From Terribacillus aidingensis (GTDB taxonomy: Bacteria; Bacillota; Bacilli; Bacillales; Amphibacillaceae), in contig NZ_OBEK01000005.1 in NCBI RefSeq assembly GCF_900215625.1, forward strand, positions 62,001-126,000: DNA of 64,000 nt, written 5' to 3'. The notes beneath the pieces were generated by a model, which was not told the DNA's origin, did no database searches, and saw only the letters and a list, made by a program, of their open reading frames with translations. Within the stretch, counting starts at the first letter, position 1. Each line of letters starts with the position of its first letter. The position numbers were made by a program, and so were the translations under genes. Of this stretch, positions 43,614 through 53,361 are shown one piece after another.

Positions 43614-44526
43614 TTTCCTTCCCTCCAGTCAATTCCAAGAATGTATCTTCTAATGTTTTTGTTTCTGCTTGGATTCCGTAGATATTAATGGCTTCCTTGG
43701 TCAGCTTAGCTGCAGCGACTGGTATTTCGTCACGTGTCAGTTCAATCAAGACTTTGTCATCTTTCATTTGCGGTTTCTTACTGCCCATATCACGAAGTAT
43801 GATGGCTGCTTGTTCTGCTGGTTCAACTTGGAAGCTGACCATTTGTGTTTGTTCACTAGACAATTCATGCACTTGCTGCACCCCAAGCATCTTACCGTGC
43901 TGAAGAACACCGATTCGGTCACACATCAATTCCATTTCACTTAACAAGTGGCTCGATACAATAACTGCAAGCCCTTCTTTTTCTGCTAAATTCCGGATAT
44001 AATGACGCATCTCGCGAATACCTGCTGGGTCAAGTCCGTTTGTTGGTTCATCGAGGATAAGAACATCCGGACTGTGCAGCAATGCTTGCGCGATACCAAG
44101 ACGCTGCCGCATTCCTAGAGAATAGGTCTTCACTTTGTCTTGAATTCGATTTTTCAGACCAACTAGCTCAATTACTTCATCAATTCGTTTTTTATCAACG
44201 TTGTCACTCATTCTCGCAAAATGCACAAGATTCAGATATCCAGACAAATACTTATACATCTCCGGATTCTCAACGATTGCCCCGATATGTTTCATGGCGG
44301 CACCATGAGATGTCTTAATGCTATTGCCCTTAATAAGTATCTCTCCATCTGTAATTCCCATTAGCCCGACAATCATTCTGATTGTCGTTGTTTTACCAGC
44401 TCCGTTCGGTCCAAGAAAGCCGAACACCTCCCCGGGATAAATAGAGAAATTGATGTTATCAATAATCTTGCGGCCGCGGATGACCTTGGTAACCTGCTTA
44501 ATTTCAACTGCTGGCTGTTTTTGCAT
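43606..44526 (-). CDS. BcrA-type ABC ATPase, paralogue of 37753-38679
   Basis: 306 residues from the ATG at 44526, which has AAAGGAG 10 bases upstream. An ATG at 44577 that overlaps the preceding gene's stop would add 17 residues and cannot be excluded. Walker A GPNGAGKTTT, signature YSLGMRQRLGIAQ, Walker B ILDEPTNGLDP and VSSHLLSEME are identical or nearly so to the other copy. Probable envelope-active compound exporter. Confidence 0.88.
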   Translation of the reverse strand: MQKQPAVEIKQVTKVIRGRKIIDNINFSIYPGEVFGFLGPNGAGKTTTIRMIVGLMGITDGEILIKGNSIKTSHGAAMKHIGAIVENPEMYKYLSGYLNLVHFARMSDNVDKKRIDEVIELVGLKNRIQDKVKTYSLGMRQRLGIAQALLHSPDVLILDEPTNGLDPAGIREMRHYIRNLAEKEGLAVIVSSHLLSEMELMCDRIGVLQHGKMLGVQQVHELSSEQTQMVSFQVEPAEQAAIILRDMGSKKPQMKDDKVLIELTRDEIPVAAAKLTKEAINIYGIQAETKTLEDTFLELTGGKEIV

Positions 44527-44569
44527 GCTTTTTCGCTCCTTTGCTTTTTTTAATAGCTCTAAGGCTTCT

Positions 44570-45259
44570 TTACTCATAAATCGCACTCATCCATTCCAAA
44601 ATGCCCTGCTGCTCATCATAACGAAGATCTTCAACGTTACGATGATCTACAATCTCTCCATCCTTTATAGCGAGAACTTCATCGAGTATCATCTCTACTT
44701 CCATAATCTGATGTGTGGACAGCAAGACAGTTTGCTTTTCCGTATCCACGAATGTAATCAGCCCTTTTACAATAGAATCACGAACTAGCGGGTCCAGACC
44801 TGAGAGCGGCTCATCCATCAGCAGGACAGGCACCTCTCTTGATAAAGTTAAGATGATCTTTAAACGTCCGCGGTTTCCTTTGGAAAGATGTTTTACCTTC
44901 GTATTGGTGTCCAAATTCATATACGCCCGAATTTCTTCTGCTTTCTGTTTGTTAAAATCTTTGAATTGTGTTGCAAAGAAATCAATCGTCTGCTGGACAG
45001 TATAAAAGGCGTAATACTCATCCAGCTCTGATAAATAACTGACCTTCGAAGCGATTCGGCGTGTCACTTTCTCACCGTCAATCTCGATTGACCCTTTTGT
45101 TGGTGTAACCAGTCCGGCAATTAACTTCATCGCCGTAGATTTTCCCGCTCCATTTAACCCGACAAGTCCTATGATTTTGCCTTGATCGAGCTTCAGATTT
45201 GCATCTCGTAATGCTGTCTTCGACATATATCGCTTTGTCACATGTTTGAATTCAATCAT
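44570..45259 (-). CDS. YtrB-type ABC ATPase
   Basis: 229-residue ATPase with Walker A GLNGAGKSTAMKL (near residue 35), a degenerate signature HLSKGNRGRLKIIL, Walker B VLLMDEPLSGLDP and STHQIMEVE. Start at 45259 (AAGGAGG upstream); it overlaps the GntR gene by 8 bases. It differs clearly from the BcrA-type neighbour and resembles the ATPases controlled by YtrA-like regulators in Bacillus. Confidence 0.88.
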   Translation of the reverse strand: MIEFKHVTKRYMSKTALRDANLKLDQGKIIGLVGLNGAGKSTAMKLIAGLVTPTKGSIEIDGEKVTRRIASKVSYLSELDEYYAFYTVQQTIDFFATQFKDFNKQKAEEIRAYMNLDTNTKVKHLSKGNRGRLKIILTLSREVPVLLMDEPLSGLDPLVRDSIVKGLITFVDTEKQTVLLSTHQIMEVEMILDEVLAIKDGEIVDHRNVEDLRYDEQQGILEWMSAIYE

Positions 45260-45629
45260 TATGCCCGCCTCCTTCAAGATACAACCGCAGCCCTGCTTGG
45301 ATCTCCTCATTCTCATATCCCATGTCATGCATGACTTGGATGAAGTTTTCAATTTGATCATTTTTCAATTTCTCACGAGTGGAGAATAAGATGTCTTCAT
45401 TCTCTGTTACGAATGTTCCTTGTCCTCTGCGTGATTCCACGATACCTGACGCCTCCAGTTCGCGGTACGTTCGCTGTACCGTATTCGGATTAACTTTTGA
45501 TGAAACCGCCATTTCCCGAACGGAAGGCAGCTTGTCACCAGGCTTCAATTCGCCGCTGACAATCTGCCTGTTCAGCCGATCTGCCAGCTGCAGATAAATT
45601 GGCTGGGATGATTGAAATGTATCGGCCAT
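45252..45629 (-). CDS. YtrA-type GntR regulator
   Basis: 125-residue GntR regulator with the winged helix (PIYLQLADRLNRQIVSGELK, VSSKVNPNTVQRTYREL) and only a short C-terminal dimerisation tail, the mark of the YtrA subfamily that controls adjacent ABC transporters in response to envelope antibiotics. It lies 3 bases after a permease gene and overlaps the ATPase gene. Probable target: the repeat operator at 46436-46485. Confidence 0.9.
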   Translation of the reverse strand: MADTFQSSQPIYLQLADRLNRQIVSGELKPGDKLPSVREMAVSSKVNPNTVQRTYRELEASGIVESRRGQGTFVTENEDILFSTREKLKNDQIENFIQVMHDMGYENEEIQAGLRLYLEGGGHND

Positions 45630-45632
45630 TCT

Positions 45633-46418
45633 CTACACCTCTACTTTTTTGTCTAATAGCCATGATGCGATGAAAAAGATGATAGAAACTGTAACAAGCT
45701 CTGTAACATAATAACCAATGTAGATTTGCGTTTCTGTTCCTTGCAAACTTGCAGCGAATTCTCTTGTATTTATGTCAAAGTTCAATGCCTGTGCAACATA
45801 ACCAAGGTCGATACTTCCCCACTCCGTTATCGCCATATAAACTTCTGACTGGCCAAATAACCAGAAAAAGAGATAAATAAATAGCCAAGAGCCAATAAAA
45901 ACGACCGTACCACTCAGGAAGGAAGCCATATATCTTTCTAGAAAGAGAAAAATGCAATAAGCAAGGATAATGTAGACAGAAAAGTCGATGGAAGCTAATA
46001 CAATATGAATGAACGCTAACATACCTAACTTAAACCATGTTCCCTCTGGCATTTCGATAAAGTTCAGCCCACCTATATAGGCTGTAATACTAACTAGCAG
46101 CAAAGAAATGATTAAATATGCTGTAGCTGTCACTAGCTTTGCAGTAAGTAATCCTCCTGCATGCATGGGGTTGTGAAGCCAAAGATGCAATCTTTTCCTC
46201 TCAACACCAAGACTGTAAAGCATGTAAACCGCAATAAAGAAAAAATGCCCTGCTCCCCAAAAAAGACTCATAATACCAATTGCATCCATGGTATAGCCGA
46301 ATCTATAACCTGTTATGCCAACAATCAACAATGCAACAATATATAAAATAACTGCTAAAAGAAAGACGGGTACCCCGACACGAAACTCTTTCTTCACTAA
46401 TGATGACCAAGCTTGCAT
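45633..46418 (-). CDS. ABC transporter permease of the YtrA operon
   Basis: 261 residues with six to seven membrane segments and no recognisable soluble domain. VERKRLHLWLHNPMHAGGLL near residue 72 is the kind of cytoplasmic loop found in YtrC/D-like permeases. First gene of the operon, preceded by a promoter covered with AGTACA repeats; GGAGGG before its ATG. Confidence 0.82.
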   Translation of the reverse strand: MQAWSSLVKKEFRVGVPVFLLAVILYIVALLIVGITGYRFGYTMDAIGIMSLFWGAGHFFFIAVYMLYSLGVERKRLHLWLHNPMHAGGLLTAKLVTATAYLIISLLLVSITAYIGGLNFIEMPEGTWFKLGMLAFIHIVLASIDFSVYIILAYCIFLFLERYMASFLSGTVVFIGSWLFIYLFFWLFGQSEVYMAITEWGSIDLGYVAQALNFDINTREFAASLQGTETQIYIGYYVTELVTVSIIFFIASWLLDKKVEV

Positions 46419-46435
46419 GAACTAAACCCTCCTGA

Positions 46436-46485
46436 TGTACTGCTGTATTAATTAGATAGTACACTAGTACAGAAGTACACGTCAA
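46436..46485 (-). promoter_or_regulatory. Promoter and repeat operator of the YtrA-type operon
   Basis: On the minus strand -35 TTGACG (46480-46485), 18 bases, -10 TACTAT (46456-46461). The hexamer TGTACT occurs three times in direct orientation at 8-base steps (46474-46479, 46466-46471, 46458-46463) over the promoter, and once inverted as AGTACA (46436-46441). The outermost pair gives a dyad with a 16-base gap. YtrA-type repression is inferred. Confidence 0.65.
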
Positions 46486-46494
46486 TAGGCAAAG

Positions 46495-46528
46495 AAAAAA
46501 AGCTGGAACAATTTTACTTGTTCCAGCT
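46495..46528 (-). terminator. Terminator of gldA
   Basis: Perfect 10-bp stem AGCTGGAACA/TGTTCCAGCT, 8-base loop, then T7 on the minus strand. Confidence 0.9.
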
Positions 46529-46539
46529 TTTGCTTTATT

Positions 46540-47649
46540 TTAGTCTTCAAATCCGATTGTTTCTTTATAAGCCTTGGAATAAGCATCAGCAGCTTTAATG
46601 GCATCAACCACTTGATCAGCTGTGACGACGCCAGGCATGTTATGAATGGATTCGCCTTCTTGTACTGCTTGTTCAGCTACTTTCTGCAGATCTTCGTCGG
46701 AAACATCTTTTAGCTTGATGTCTTCTAGTGTAACTGGAAGTCCGAGTGCCAGATAGAAATCAACGTATGTGTTGATTTCATCTAATGTACGGTCTTCTAA
46801 TGCAAGCTGTACGAGTGTACCAAAGGCTACCTTCTCCCCATGTGTCAGGCTGTGAATGTCACCATGCAGTGCTGTGAATCCATTATGGATTGCATGCGCT
46901 CCTGCAAGTCCGCCACTTTCAAAGCCAAGACCGCTGAGCAGTGTGTTTGCTTCAATTACTGCATCTAAAGCAGGTGTTACAATTTTTCGTTTGTTAGATT
47001 CGTATGCAAGCAGACCATACTCAAATAGTACTTCTTCTGCTTTTTGAGCAATTGCTTGACCAGCTAGTGTAGCTTGTCCGCCTGCCATAGTAGTTCCTCT
47101 GCCTTCGATAGAAGCACGTGCTTCCACCCATGTTGCCATTGCGTCAGCAATACCGGAAGCTAGGAAGCGAGGCGGGGCTTGTGCAATGATTTTCGTATCT
47201 ACTAATACCAGGTCTGGGTTTTTGTCGTAGAATTTGTAGCTTTCAAATGTCCCTTCAGCAGAGTAGATAACACTCAAGCCGCTTGTCGGCGCATCTGTGG
47301 ATGCTGTCGTCGGCATGATAACAACGCCAACCTGCAGTTCATCGGCAACTGCTTTAGCAGTATCCAGCGTTTTACCGCCGCCAATACCGATTACAACATT
47401 GCTGTCTTTTCCTTCGCCTGCAATGCGCTGAATCTCCTCTGTAGATGCTTCACCGCCGAATACGACTTTTGTAGATTTCACACCTGCGTTCTCCAGATTA
47501 TCAAGAACCGTATTACCGGCTAAATCCCAAACAAAGTCATCAGCTAGCACAAGCGCGTTATCACCAATTTTCTTCACGTACTCGCCTGCTTTTAGCAATA
47601 CATCTTTACCTTGTACATATCGACTCGGACTGGTAAATACTTTTTCCAT
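46540..47649 (-). CDS. gldA: Glycerol dehydrogenase
   Basis: NAD-dependent oxidation of glycerol to dihydroxyacetone. 369 residues from the ATG at 47649 (GGAGGGG upstream). Nucleotide loop [13 protein letters not shown] near residue 90, [18 protein letters not shown] near residue 115, and zinc ligands in [13 protein letters not shown] and [13 protein letters not shown]. These match GldA more closely than the HcxA-like paralogue at 15114. Monocistronic. Confidence 0.92.
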   Translation of the reverse strand: MEKVFTSPSRYVQGKDVLLKAGEYVKKIGDNALVLADDFVWDLAGNTVLDNLENAGVKSTKVVFGGEASTEEIQRIAGEGKDSNVVIGIGGGKTLDTAKAVADELQVGVVIMPTTASTDAPTSGLSVIYSAEGTFESYKFYDKNPDLVLVDTKIIAQAPPRFLASGIADAMATWVEARASIEGRGTTMAGGQATLAGQAIAQKAEEVLFEYGLLAYESNKRKIVTPALDAVIEANTLLSGLGFESGGLAGAHAIHNGFTALHGDIHSLTHGEKVAFGTLVQLALEDRTLDEINTYVDFYLALGLPVTLEDIKLKDVSDEDLQKVAEQAVQEGESIHNMPGVVTADQVVDAIKAADAYSKAYKETIGFED

Positions 47650-47791
47650 CGTTGACCCCTCCATCACTTAAATTTGCTTACCTAGTCTATTACCCCGTTT
47701 CCATATCTAACTAACATGAAAATCAATGCAAATATGCAATACTTCCCGCATATATTTCAAATGGAGCTAGTAACGAAGAGGAGGCCAATCA

Positions 47792-48694
47792 TTGACACAG
47801 CAGCCAAATGCGAAATACCGGCCGGTTCAGCCTGGAACGAATTTTTATTTTCCGCCTCAGCATCAGGACCAGCAGCCTGGTATTGAAGGACTCATGCAGC
47901 CGAAACCAATCATTGAGTCAGATAGCTATAAAGGATCAGGCAAACTAAAAGGAAGAACAGCGATTATCACCGGTGGAGACAGCGGTATCGGCGCAGCTGT
48001 TGCAATAGCTTTTGCTAAAGAAGGCGCCGATGTTGTGATTCCTTATTATTACGAATATGAAAATGAAGATGCCAAACGAACAAAAAACCGAATTGAGCAG
48101 CTTGGCCGTCGCTGTACACTGATTGTAGGCGACTTGCGCAGTGAAGAACATTGCCGTGCTGTTGTTACTCATACGATTAAAACGTACGGAAAGCTGGATA
48201 TTTTAGTGAACAATCACGGTGTTCAATTTCCGCAGCATGCATTGACCGATATTGCCACGGCTCAATGGGACGCCACATTTCATACAAATATCTTTGCCTT
48301 CTTCTATCTGACAAAAGCTGCGCTGCCGCATCTGAAGGATGGCAGCACGATTGTCAACACAACATCTGTGACTGCGTATGAAGGCAGACCCGACTTGATT
48401 GATTATGTAAGCACCAAAGCGGCCATCGTCGGTTTTACTCGCGCACTATCTCAAAATCTTGCCACCAAAGGTATTCGCGTGAACGGCGTGGCTCCAGGAC
48501 CTATTTGGACACCGCTTATTCCATCCAGTTTTTCAGCCGAGCAAGTAGCTACATTTGGGCAGGATGTTCCGATGAAGCGTGCCGGTCAGCCATATGAGCT
48601 CGCTCCGGCTTATGTTTACCTTGCTTCCGAAGATTCGTCTTATGTGACCGGTCAGATTATCCATGTAAACGGCGGAACAATGGTAAGCTCCTAA
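47792..48694 (+). CDS. SDR-family oxidoreductase (general stress type)
   Basis: 300-residue short-chain dehydrogenase with an N-terminal extension of about 45 residues rich in Gln and Pro, typical of YhdF/YhxC-like proteins. Cofactor loop ITGGDSGIGAAVA (near residue 60), NNHG near residue 142, active-site Tyr-Lys in YVSTKAA (near residue 212) and Ser in NTTSVTAYEG. The start codon is TTG, seven bases after GAGGAGG. The substrate is unknown. Confidence 0.9.
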   Translation: MTQQPNAKYRPVQPGTNFYFPPQHQDQQPGIEGLMQPKPIIESDSYKGSGKLKGRTAIITGGDSGIGAAVAIAFAKEGADVVIPYYYEYENEDAKRTKNRIEQLGRRCTLIVGDLRSEEHCRAVVTHTIKTYGKLDILVNNHGVQFPQHALTDIATAQWDATFHTNIFAFFYLTKAALPHLKDGSTIVNTTSVTAYEGRPDLIDYVSTKAAIVGFTRALSQNLATKGIRVNGVAPGPIWTPLIPSSFSAEQVATFGQDVPMKRAGQPYELAPAYVYLASEDSSYVTGQIIHVNGGTMVSS

Positions 48695-48728
48695 AAAAGA
48701 CCCTGCGCTGAGCCAGCGCAGGGTCTTT
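48694..48728. terminator. Bidirectional terminator
   Basis: Perfect stem AAAGACCCTGCGCTG/CAGCGCAGGGTCTTT with a 4-base loop between convergent SDR and alcohol dehydrogenase genes. Confidence 0.92.
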
Positions 48729-48735
48729 CCTGTTC

Positions 48736-49902
48736 TTAATAAGATGCTTTGTAAATTTCAAGTGAATCTTCTTTATTCAACGTACGATATCCGCCGAACT
48801 CGCCGTTTGCATAAGCTTTTTCAGCCATAAGCTCCAGACTGTCGTCAGAAATATCATAATCACGAAGTGTAGCTGGAGCATCAATGCTATTCCAGAATGC
48901 GCGCAATGCATCGATTCCTTCCAGTGCTGCTTCTTTATCAGACTTACCAGCTGAATCGACTCCGAATACGCGTTCCGCAAGCTGCTTAAAGCGAGGAGCG
49001 GATTCGTCGTCCAGTACATGCTTCATCCAGTTCGGGAACAAAATTGCCAAACCGCCGCCATGCGGAATATCATGCACAGCAGAAACTGCATGCTCCAAGT
49101 TATGTGTTGCCCAGTCGCCGCGGTAGCCCATGTTTAATACGCCGTTCAGTGCCATCGTGCCGCTGTAAAGAATTGTTGCACGGTACTCGTAGTTTTCCAA
49201 GTCCTCAAGCAGTTTTGGACCTGTTTCCATGACTGTACGCAACAAGGATTCACAGAAACGATCTTGCAGTTCTGTATTGGTTGTCGTATGGAAATAATGC
49301 TCCAAAACGTGGGACATCATGTCGACGATACCATAGATCGTCTGATCACGCGGCACCGTAAACGTATTTTGCGGGTCCAGTATCGAGAATTTCGGGAATG
49401 TATGCGCACTTCCCCAGCCGTACTTCTCGTTTGTTTCCCAGTTTGTAATAACAGAACCAGAATTCATCTCGGAGCCTGTTGCTGCAAGTGTCAGTACAGT
49501 ACCGAATGGAAGGGCGTCGTCAGCAGACGCTTTCTTCGTTACGATATCCCATACATCTCCGTCATACTTAGCACCTGCCGCAATGGCTTTCGTACAGTCG
49601 ATCACACTTCCGCCTCCGACCGCCAGCAGTACATCGATGTCTTCATTCTTACAAATTTCAACACCCTTACGTGCTGTTGTAACACGCGGGTTTGGCTCCA
49701 CACCAGCTAGTTCAAATACTTCTGCATCAATTTCTGCTAATTCTTTTAGCACATTGTCGTACAGACCGCTGCGCTTAATGCTGCCGCCGCCATATACTAG
49801 CAATACTTTCTTGCCGTAAGCAGGTATTTCTTCTTTTAGTTTATCTAATTGGTCTTTACCAAAAATCAACTTCGTTGGGTTATAAAATGTAAAATTATCC
49901 AA
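48736..49902 (-). CDS. Iron-containing alcohol dehydrogenase, YugJ/butanol dehydrogenase-like
   Basis: 388-residue group III alcohol dehydrogenase. [14 protein letters not shown] near residue 38, [17 protein letters not shown] near residue 90, and metal-binding segments [12 protein letters not shown] and [16 protein letters not shown]. It tracks B. subtilis YugJ closely from memory. I prefer the TTG at 49902, eight bases after GGAGG and giving the family N-terminus [15 protein letters not shown]; an ATG five codons upstream overlaps that ribosome site. Probable NADH-dependent aldehyde reductase. Confidence 0.88.
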   Translation of the reverse strand: MDNFTFYNPTKLIFGKDQLDKLKEEIPAYGKKVLLVYGGGSIKRSGLYDNVLKELAEIDAEVFELAGVEPNPRVTTARKGVEICKNEDIDVLLAVGGGSVIDCTKAIAAGAKYDGDVWDIVTKKASADDALPFGTVLTLAATGSEMNSGSVITNWETNEKYGWGSAHTFPKFSILDPQNTFTVPRDQTIYGIVDMMSHVLEHYFHTTTNTELQDRFCESLLRTVMETGPKLLEDLENYEYRATILYSGTMALNGVLNMGYRGDWATHNLEHAVSAVHDIPHGGGLAILFPNWMKHVLDDESAPRFKQLAERVFGVDSAGKSDKEAALEGIDALRAFWNSIDAPATLRDYDISDDSLELMAEKAYANGEFGGYRTLNKEDSLEIYKASY

Positions 49903-49983
49903 TCTGATCGCCTCCATAGTTTATTATGCTAAAGGGTTGAAACAGAGTAAAGCAATTCGCTCATCCGCGTAATTAGAATTTAG

Positions 49984-50841
49984 TTATGCTCGCTCAAGCG
50001 GCATTGAACAGCAGCGGAACGACCCGCCGGATTTTATGATTTCCGAGAAGTTGACTTCTACAACTGTGATGCCTTCGTTTCGCAGCGCTTCATTTACTCG
50101 CTTATTAGTAGGCAGACTTAACAGTTTATCTGGAGCAAAGGAAAGAACATTTGTCCCCATATAAAACTGATCTTCCTCTGAGATTTCGATTGTCTTGTAC
50201 AGCTGACGGAATCGTTCCAAATCCTTCTGTTCAAAAGCATCCGGGTAAAGGATAGCCAAATCTTCACGCACGAGATTGAAGACGCAATCTAAGTGCAGAA
50301 TATCCTCGCGTATTTTCACCGGCAGAACCTCGTAAGCCGGAAGCAGGTTTTGCACTTGCTGAACAGCTTTTTCCTCTGTCCGTTTACTCAGCCCAATCCA
50401 CACACGTTTTCCGTCTACTACCACATCGCCGCCTTCAATTGTTCCATCGGTGATGTCTTTGTATGTAAGCTCCTGATTCTCAAGCCACTCACGCAATACT
50501 TTTGTTTCACCCTTGCGGATCTCATCTTCCATATTCGACATAAATAACGAATCTCCTATACAAAAACCGATATCACGTGTATACACTTGTTCATTGAATG
50601 GCTCATGTGCCGGTAAAGACATAACATCTACTCCATGATCCCGAAGGGCCGTGACAAAATCAGTGTGCTGCGCCATTGCCAATTCCCGGTCAATGTTATG
50701 GTTCAAATAATGCTTTTGTGTTTCGTTAATCACTTTTCGAATTTCCATATATGCTGGCGGACACACAACAACGTGTTTCAGATGTCCGAATTCTGACTGA
50801 CACCTAGTTTGCGGTTTATGCTCTTCTTGTATCTTGGTCAT
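49984..50841 (-). CDS. Amidinotransferase-fold hydrolase, DDAH/YkgA-like
   Basis: 285-residue member of the dimethylarginine dimethylaminohydrolase / arginine deiminase superfamily. The Glu-Gly-Gly-Asp motif is in GTIEGGDVVV (near residue 138), the catalytic His in ILHLDCVFN (near residue 185) and the nucleophile Cys in SFRCCSMPLER at the C-terminus. It probably hydrolyses guanidino or ureido compounds; the exact substrate is unknown. Stands alone; no arginine-catabolic genes nearby. Confidence 0.85.
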   Translation of the reverse strand: MTKIQEEHKPQTRCQSEFGHLKHVVVCPPAYMEIRKVINETQKHYLNHNIDRELAMAQHTDFVTALRDHGVDVMSLPAHEPFNEQVYTRDIGFCIGDSLFMSNMEDEIRKGETKVLREWLENQELTYKDITDGTIEGGDVVVDGKRVWIGLSKRTEEKAVQQVQNLLPAYEVLPVKIREDILHLDCVFNLVREDLAILYPDAFEQKDLERFRQLYKTIEISEEDQFYMGTNVLSFAPDKLLSLPTNKRVNEALRNEGITVVEVNFSEIIKSGGSFRCCSMPLERA

Positions 50842-50911
50842 TTAATTCCCTCCAGTGGTTGGCTTTTAAGTCCATATCTCATCTGCACTCTTTACCATTC
50901 CCTGTTTTCGG

Positions 50912-50938
50912 GTTTAATAAGCTGCCAAAAAAGGGATA
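50912..50938 (+). promoter_or_regulatory. Sigma-B-like promoter of the stress protein gene
   Basis: Perfect sigma-B -35 GTTTAA (50912-50917), 15 bases, then GGGATA (50933-50938) against the consensus GGGTAT. It lies 31 bases before the start of a GS26/YdaG-like gene, a family known to be sigma-B controlled in B. subtilis. Confidence 0.55.
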
Positions 50939-50969
50939 CTACCTGTAGAAAGTGAAGGAGGAGAGCGAA

Positions 50970-51392
50970 ATGGAACAAGCAGAAGTCAAAAAACATGTGG
51001 AACAGATTTTGGATAAACAAAAGATCGGAACGCTTGCCACTGTACAAGATGGCAAACCTTACAGCCGATACATGGCCTTTTTCAACGAAGGATTCACATT
51101 ATATTGCGCGACAAGCGGAAGCTCCCATAAAGTCGACGATATTGAGAGTAACCATAATGTTCATATTTTATTGGGCTACAATGGCGACGGTGTTGGTGAT
51201 GAGTATGTCGAAATCGAAGCAGACGCCAAAGTAAGCGAATCCCCGGAATTGAAACAGCAGCTGTGGAAAGACAGCTTCAAGACATGGCTGGATGGCCCGG
51301 ATGATCCTGATTATGTTGTCTTAGAAATCAAACCAGATAAAATTTACCTAAAAAATATTAATAAAAGCGACGTTTACACAGTCGACCTTTAA
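50970..51392 (+). CDS. General stress protein 26 family (YdaG-like)
   Basis: 140-residue split-barrel flavin-binding protein of the pyridoxamine 5'-phosphate oxidase-like group: KIGTLATVQDGKPYSRYM, LYCATSGSSHKVDDIESN and VEIEADAKVSES. B. subtilis YdaG is the general stress homologue; the reaction is not known. I chose the ATG at 50970 (AAGGAGG upstream) over an upstream GTG whose codons make up that site. Confidence 0.88.
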   Translation: MEQAEVKKHVEQILDKQKIGTLATVQDGKPYSRYMAFFNEGFTLYCATSGSSHKVDDIESNHNVHILLGYNGDGVGDEYVEIEADAKVSESPELKQQLWKDSFKTWLDGPDDPDYVVLEIKPDKIYLKNINKSDVYTVDL

Positions 51393-51394
51393 AC

Positions 51395-51428
51395 AAAAAA
51401 GCAGAACTGCTCATGGTTCTGCTTTTTT
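51395..51428 (+). terminator. Terminator of the YdaG-like gene
   Basis: Stem AAAGCAGAAC/GTTCTGCTTT with an 8-base loop and T6 on the plus strand. Confidence 0.9.
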
Positions 51429-51589
51429 GTCATAACTAGCATTGTCTTTATAAAACTGTTCTGCTACTTATGACTCCAAATGTTAAGGAAAGTTCTACAC
51501 TATTAAATTCGACACCATCCATATAAATCCCCCCATATTGCCGTATGAATTGAATTTACGATTATCGCACTACAAGGCTTGCATCATCA
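51429..51589. other. Intergenic stretch without recognisable gene
   Basis: About 160 bases between two terminators of convergent genes. I see no ORF with a ribosome site and no known RNA motif. Confidence 0.5.
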
Positions 51590-51619
51590 AAAAAACCATG
51601 ATCAGCTGATCATGGTTTT
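51590..51619 (-). terminator. Terminator of the MarR/MFS unit
   Basis: 24-bp perfect palindrome (51594-51617) flanked by A and T runs, 5 bases from the MFS stop. Confidence 0.88.
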
Positions 51620-51623
51620 CTTA

Positions 51624-52862
51624 TTAACTTAAGCGATCCATCATTCTTCTTCTTGTAATGAATAACAATAACCCAACAAGCACGGCTGCGGCTGCAACAT
51701 AGTATGGTGCTCCAATGGAGATATGCTCCGATACTTTCCCGGCAAGCCACGGTGAGATAGAACCGCCCGTGAAACGCAGGAAACTGTATGCCGCAGAAGC
51801 TGTAGAACGTTCTGCTGGTGATACTTCCATCACAGCTGTTGTCATGACCGTGTTATTAATACCGAGCAGCAGTCCCATCAACGCTATCATTACGATAAGG
51901 AACCAAGGCGTATGAGAGCCAATCCCCATGAGAGACAACGTAACGATAATACCGACCATCACCCAGCTGAGTGACTTTTTTGTACCTAGCTTTGATTCAA
52001 ACGAAGGAGCGATGAAAATAGAGCCAATCGCAAGCATCACACCCCAGATAAAGAAGACAAATCCAATACCAAATTCTCCGAGATGCAAGACAAATGGCGA
52101 ATACGTCAACAAGGTGAAAAATCCAAAGTTATAAAATAGGGCTGTCAATCCGATCGTTAAGAGCCCTGGGTGCCGCAGTGACTGAAATGGTGCTGAAAGC
52201 GGGCTTTTTCTTGCTGGTTTTGGTACATCCGTCAGTAATATCCACACAGCCAGCAATCCAATCAGCATTAATACAGCCACTCCGAAGAAAGGTCCACGCC
52301 AGTGAATCGACCCAAGCAGACCGCCCAACAGCGGACCAACTGACATTCCTAAGCCTAAAGCTGCTTCATACAGCATGATGGCAGCTGCTGAACCGCCGCT
52401 GGAAACACTGACTATAACAGCTAGTGCTGTAGATATAAACAAGGCATTTCCCAGCCCCCAGCCAGCTCGAAGTCCAACAAGCGCATCAATATTGCTCGCC
52501 AGCCCGCCTAGAGTGGAGAATAGAATAATGATAACTAAACCAATCAGCAGCGTCATTTTCGGACCAATTCGGCTGGATAACCAGCCTGTAATAAGCATCA
52601 TAATACCTGTGACGAGCAGGTAACTAGTAAATAAGAGTTCTACTTGGCTAGGTGTTGCATCCATTTGCGCTGCAATAGACGGTAAAATCGGGTCAACCAG
52701 ACCAATCCCCATAAATGCAACAACACAAGCAAAAGCAACCGCCCACGCTGCTTTCGGTTGCTGAAAGATTCTTTTTATTCGATTTGCATCTTCTTTTAAT
52801 TCTTGTTCTGCATTTTCAATTTCGTGTCCATCGGGTATCGTTTCTTTACGAATGTCCGACAT
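51624..52862 (-). CDS. MFS multidrug-type transporter (DHA1)
   Basis: 412 residues with a charged N-terminal tail of about 35 residues and 12 membrane segments. GWLSSRIGPKMTLLIG is the MFS motif A, and the GLGMSVGPLLGGLLG stretch is the motif C of drug/proton antiporters. Start at 52862 with AAAGGAG upstream. It follows a MarR regulator by 18 bases. Confidence 0.88.
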   Translation of the reverse strand: MSDIRKETIPDGHEIENAEQELKEDANRIKRIFQQPKAAWAVAFACVVAFMGIGLVDPILPSIAAQMDATPSQVELLFTSYLLVTGIMMLITGWLSSRIGPKMTLLIGLVIIILFSTLGGLASNIDALVGLRAGWGLGNALFISTALAVIVSVSSGGSAAAIMLYEAALGLGMSVGPLLGGLLGSIHWRGPFFGVAVLMLIGLLAVWILLTDVPKPARKSPLSAPFQSLRHPGLLTIGLTALFYNFGFFTLLTYSPFVLHLGEFGIGFVFFIWGVMLAIGSIFIAPSFESKLGTKKSLSWVMVGIIVTLSLMGIGSHTPWFLIVMIALMGLLLGINNTVMTTAVMEVSPAERSTASAAYSFLRFTGGSISPWLAGKVSEHISIGAPYYVAAAAVLVGLLLFITRRRMMDRLS

Positions 52863-52880
52863 ACACTCATCTCCTTTCAA

Positions 52881-53285
52881 TTAGTCAGCAAGCATCTTTC
52901 TGCTCAGCCGGATGAATTCGTTTTTCTCTTCTTCTGTCAGTTTATCTAGGAAGGAACCGAGCGCTTTGTCACGCGCGCCTGAAAAACTCTCATAAAAATC
53001 AGAGCCCTTTTGTGTGATCGCCAGCATGACTACTCTGCGGTCTTTCTCAGAGTGAATTCGCTCCAGGTAACCGTCCTTCATCATTCGGTTCCCTAAATTT
53101 GTCGCACCGCTAAAGCTGATTCCAACTTCTTCAGCTAAGTCTGACATGCGCATCGGACCATTATTTTTTAATAGCCTCAGCAAGACAAGCTGCGGCCCGG
53201 AAATTTGAAAATCCCATTCTTTACGCAATGCTTTATTCACATTACGTACCAATTCAATAAAATCAACAATATCTCTGCTTTCCAT
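52881..53285 (-). CDS. MarR-family regulator
   Basis: 134-residue winged-helix regulator: GPMRMSDLAEEVGISFSGAT (recognition helix), then LERIHSEKDRRVVMLAIT (wing with the D-R-R motif). Start at 53285, with GGGGG upstream. It very likely controls the exporter that follows. An AT-rich region with repeated AGTAT-like words lies at about 53310-53335 and may be its operator. Confidence 0.87.
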   Translation of the reverse strand: MESRDIVDFIELVRNVNKALRKEWDFQISGPQLVLLRLLKNNGPMRMSDLAEEVGISFSGATNLGNRMMKDGYLERIHSEKDRRVVMLAITQKGSDFYESFSGARDKALGSFLDKLTEEEKNEFIRLSRKMLAD

Positions 53286-53361
53286 TGACAAACCCCCAAG
53301 AATGCTTTGTACTCTAGTATTAGTATAACTCAATATTTCATACATGTGAAATAGATCAATT

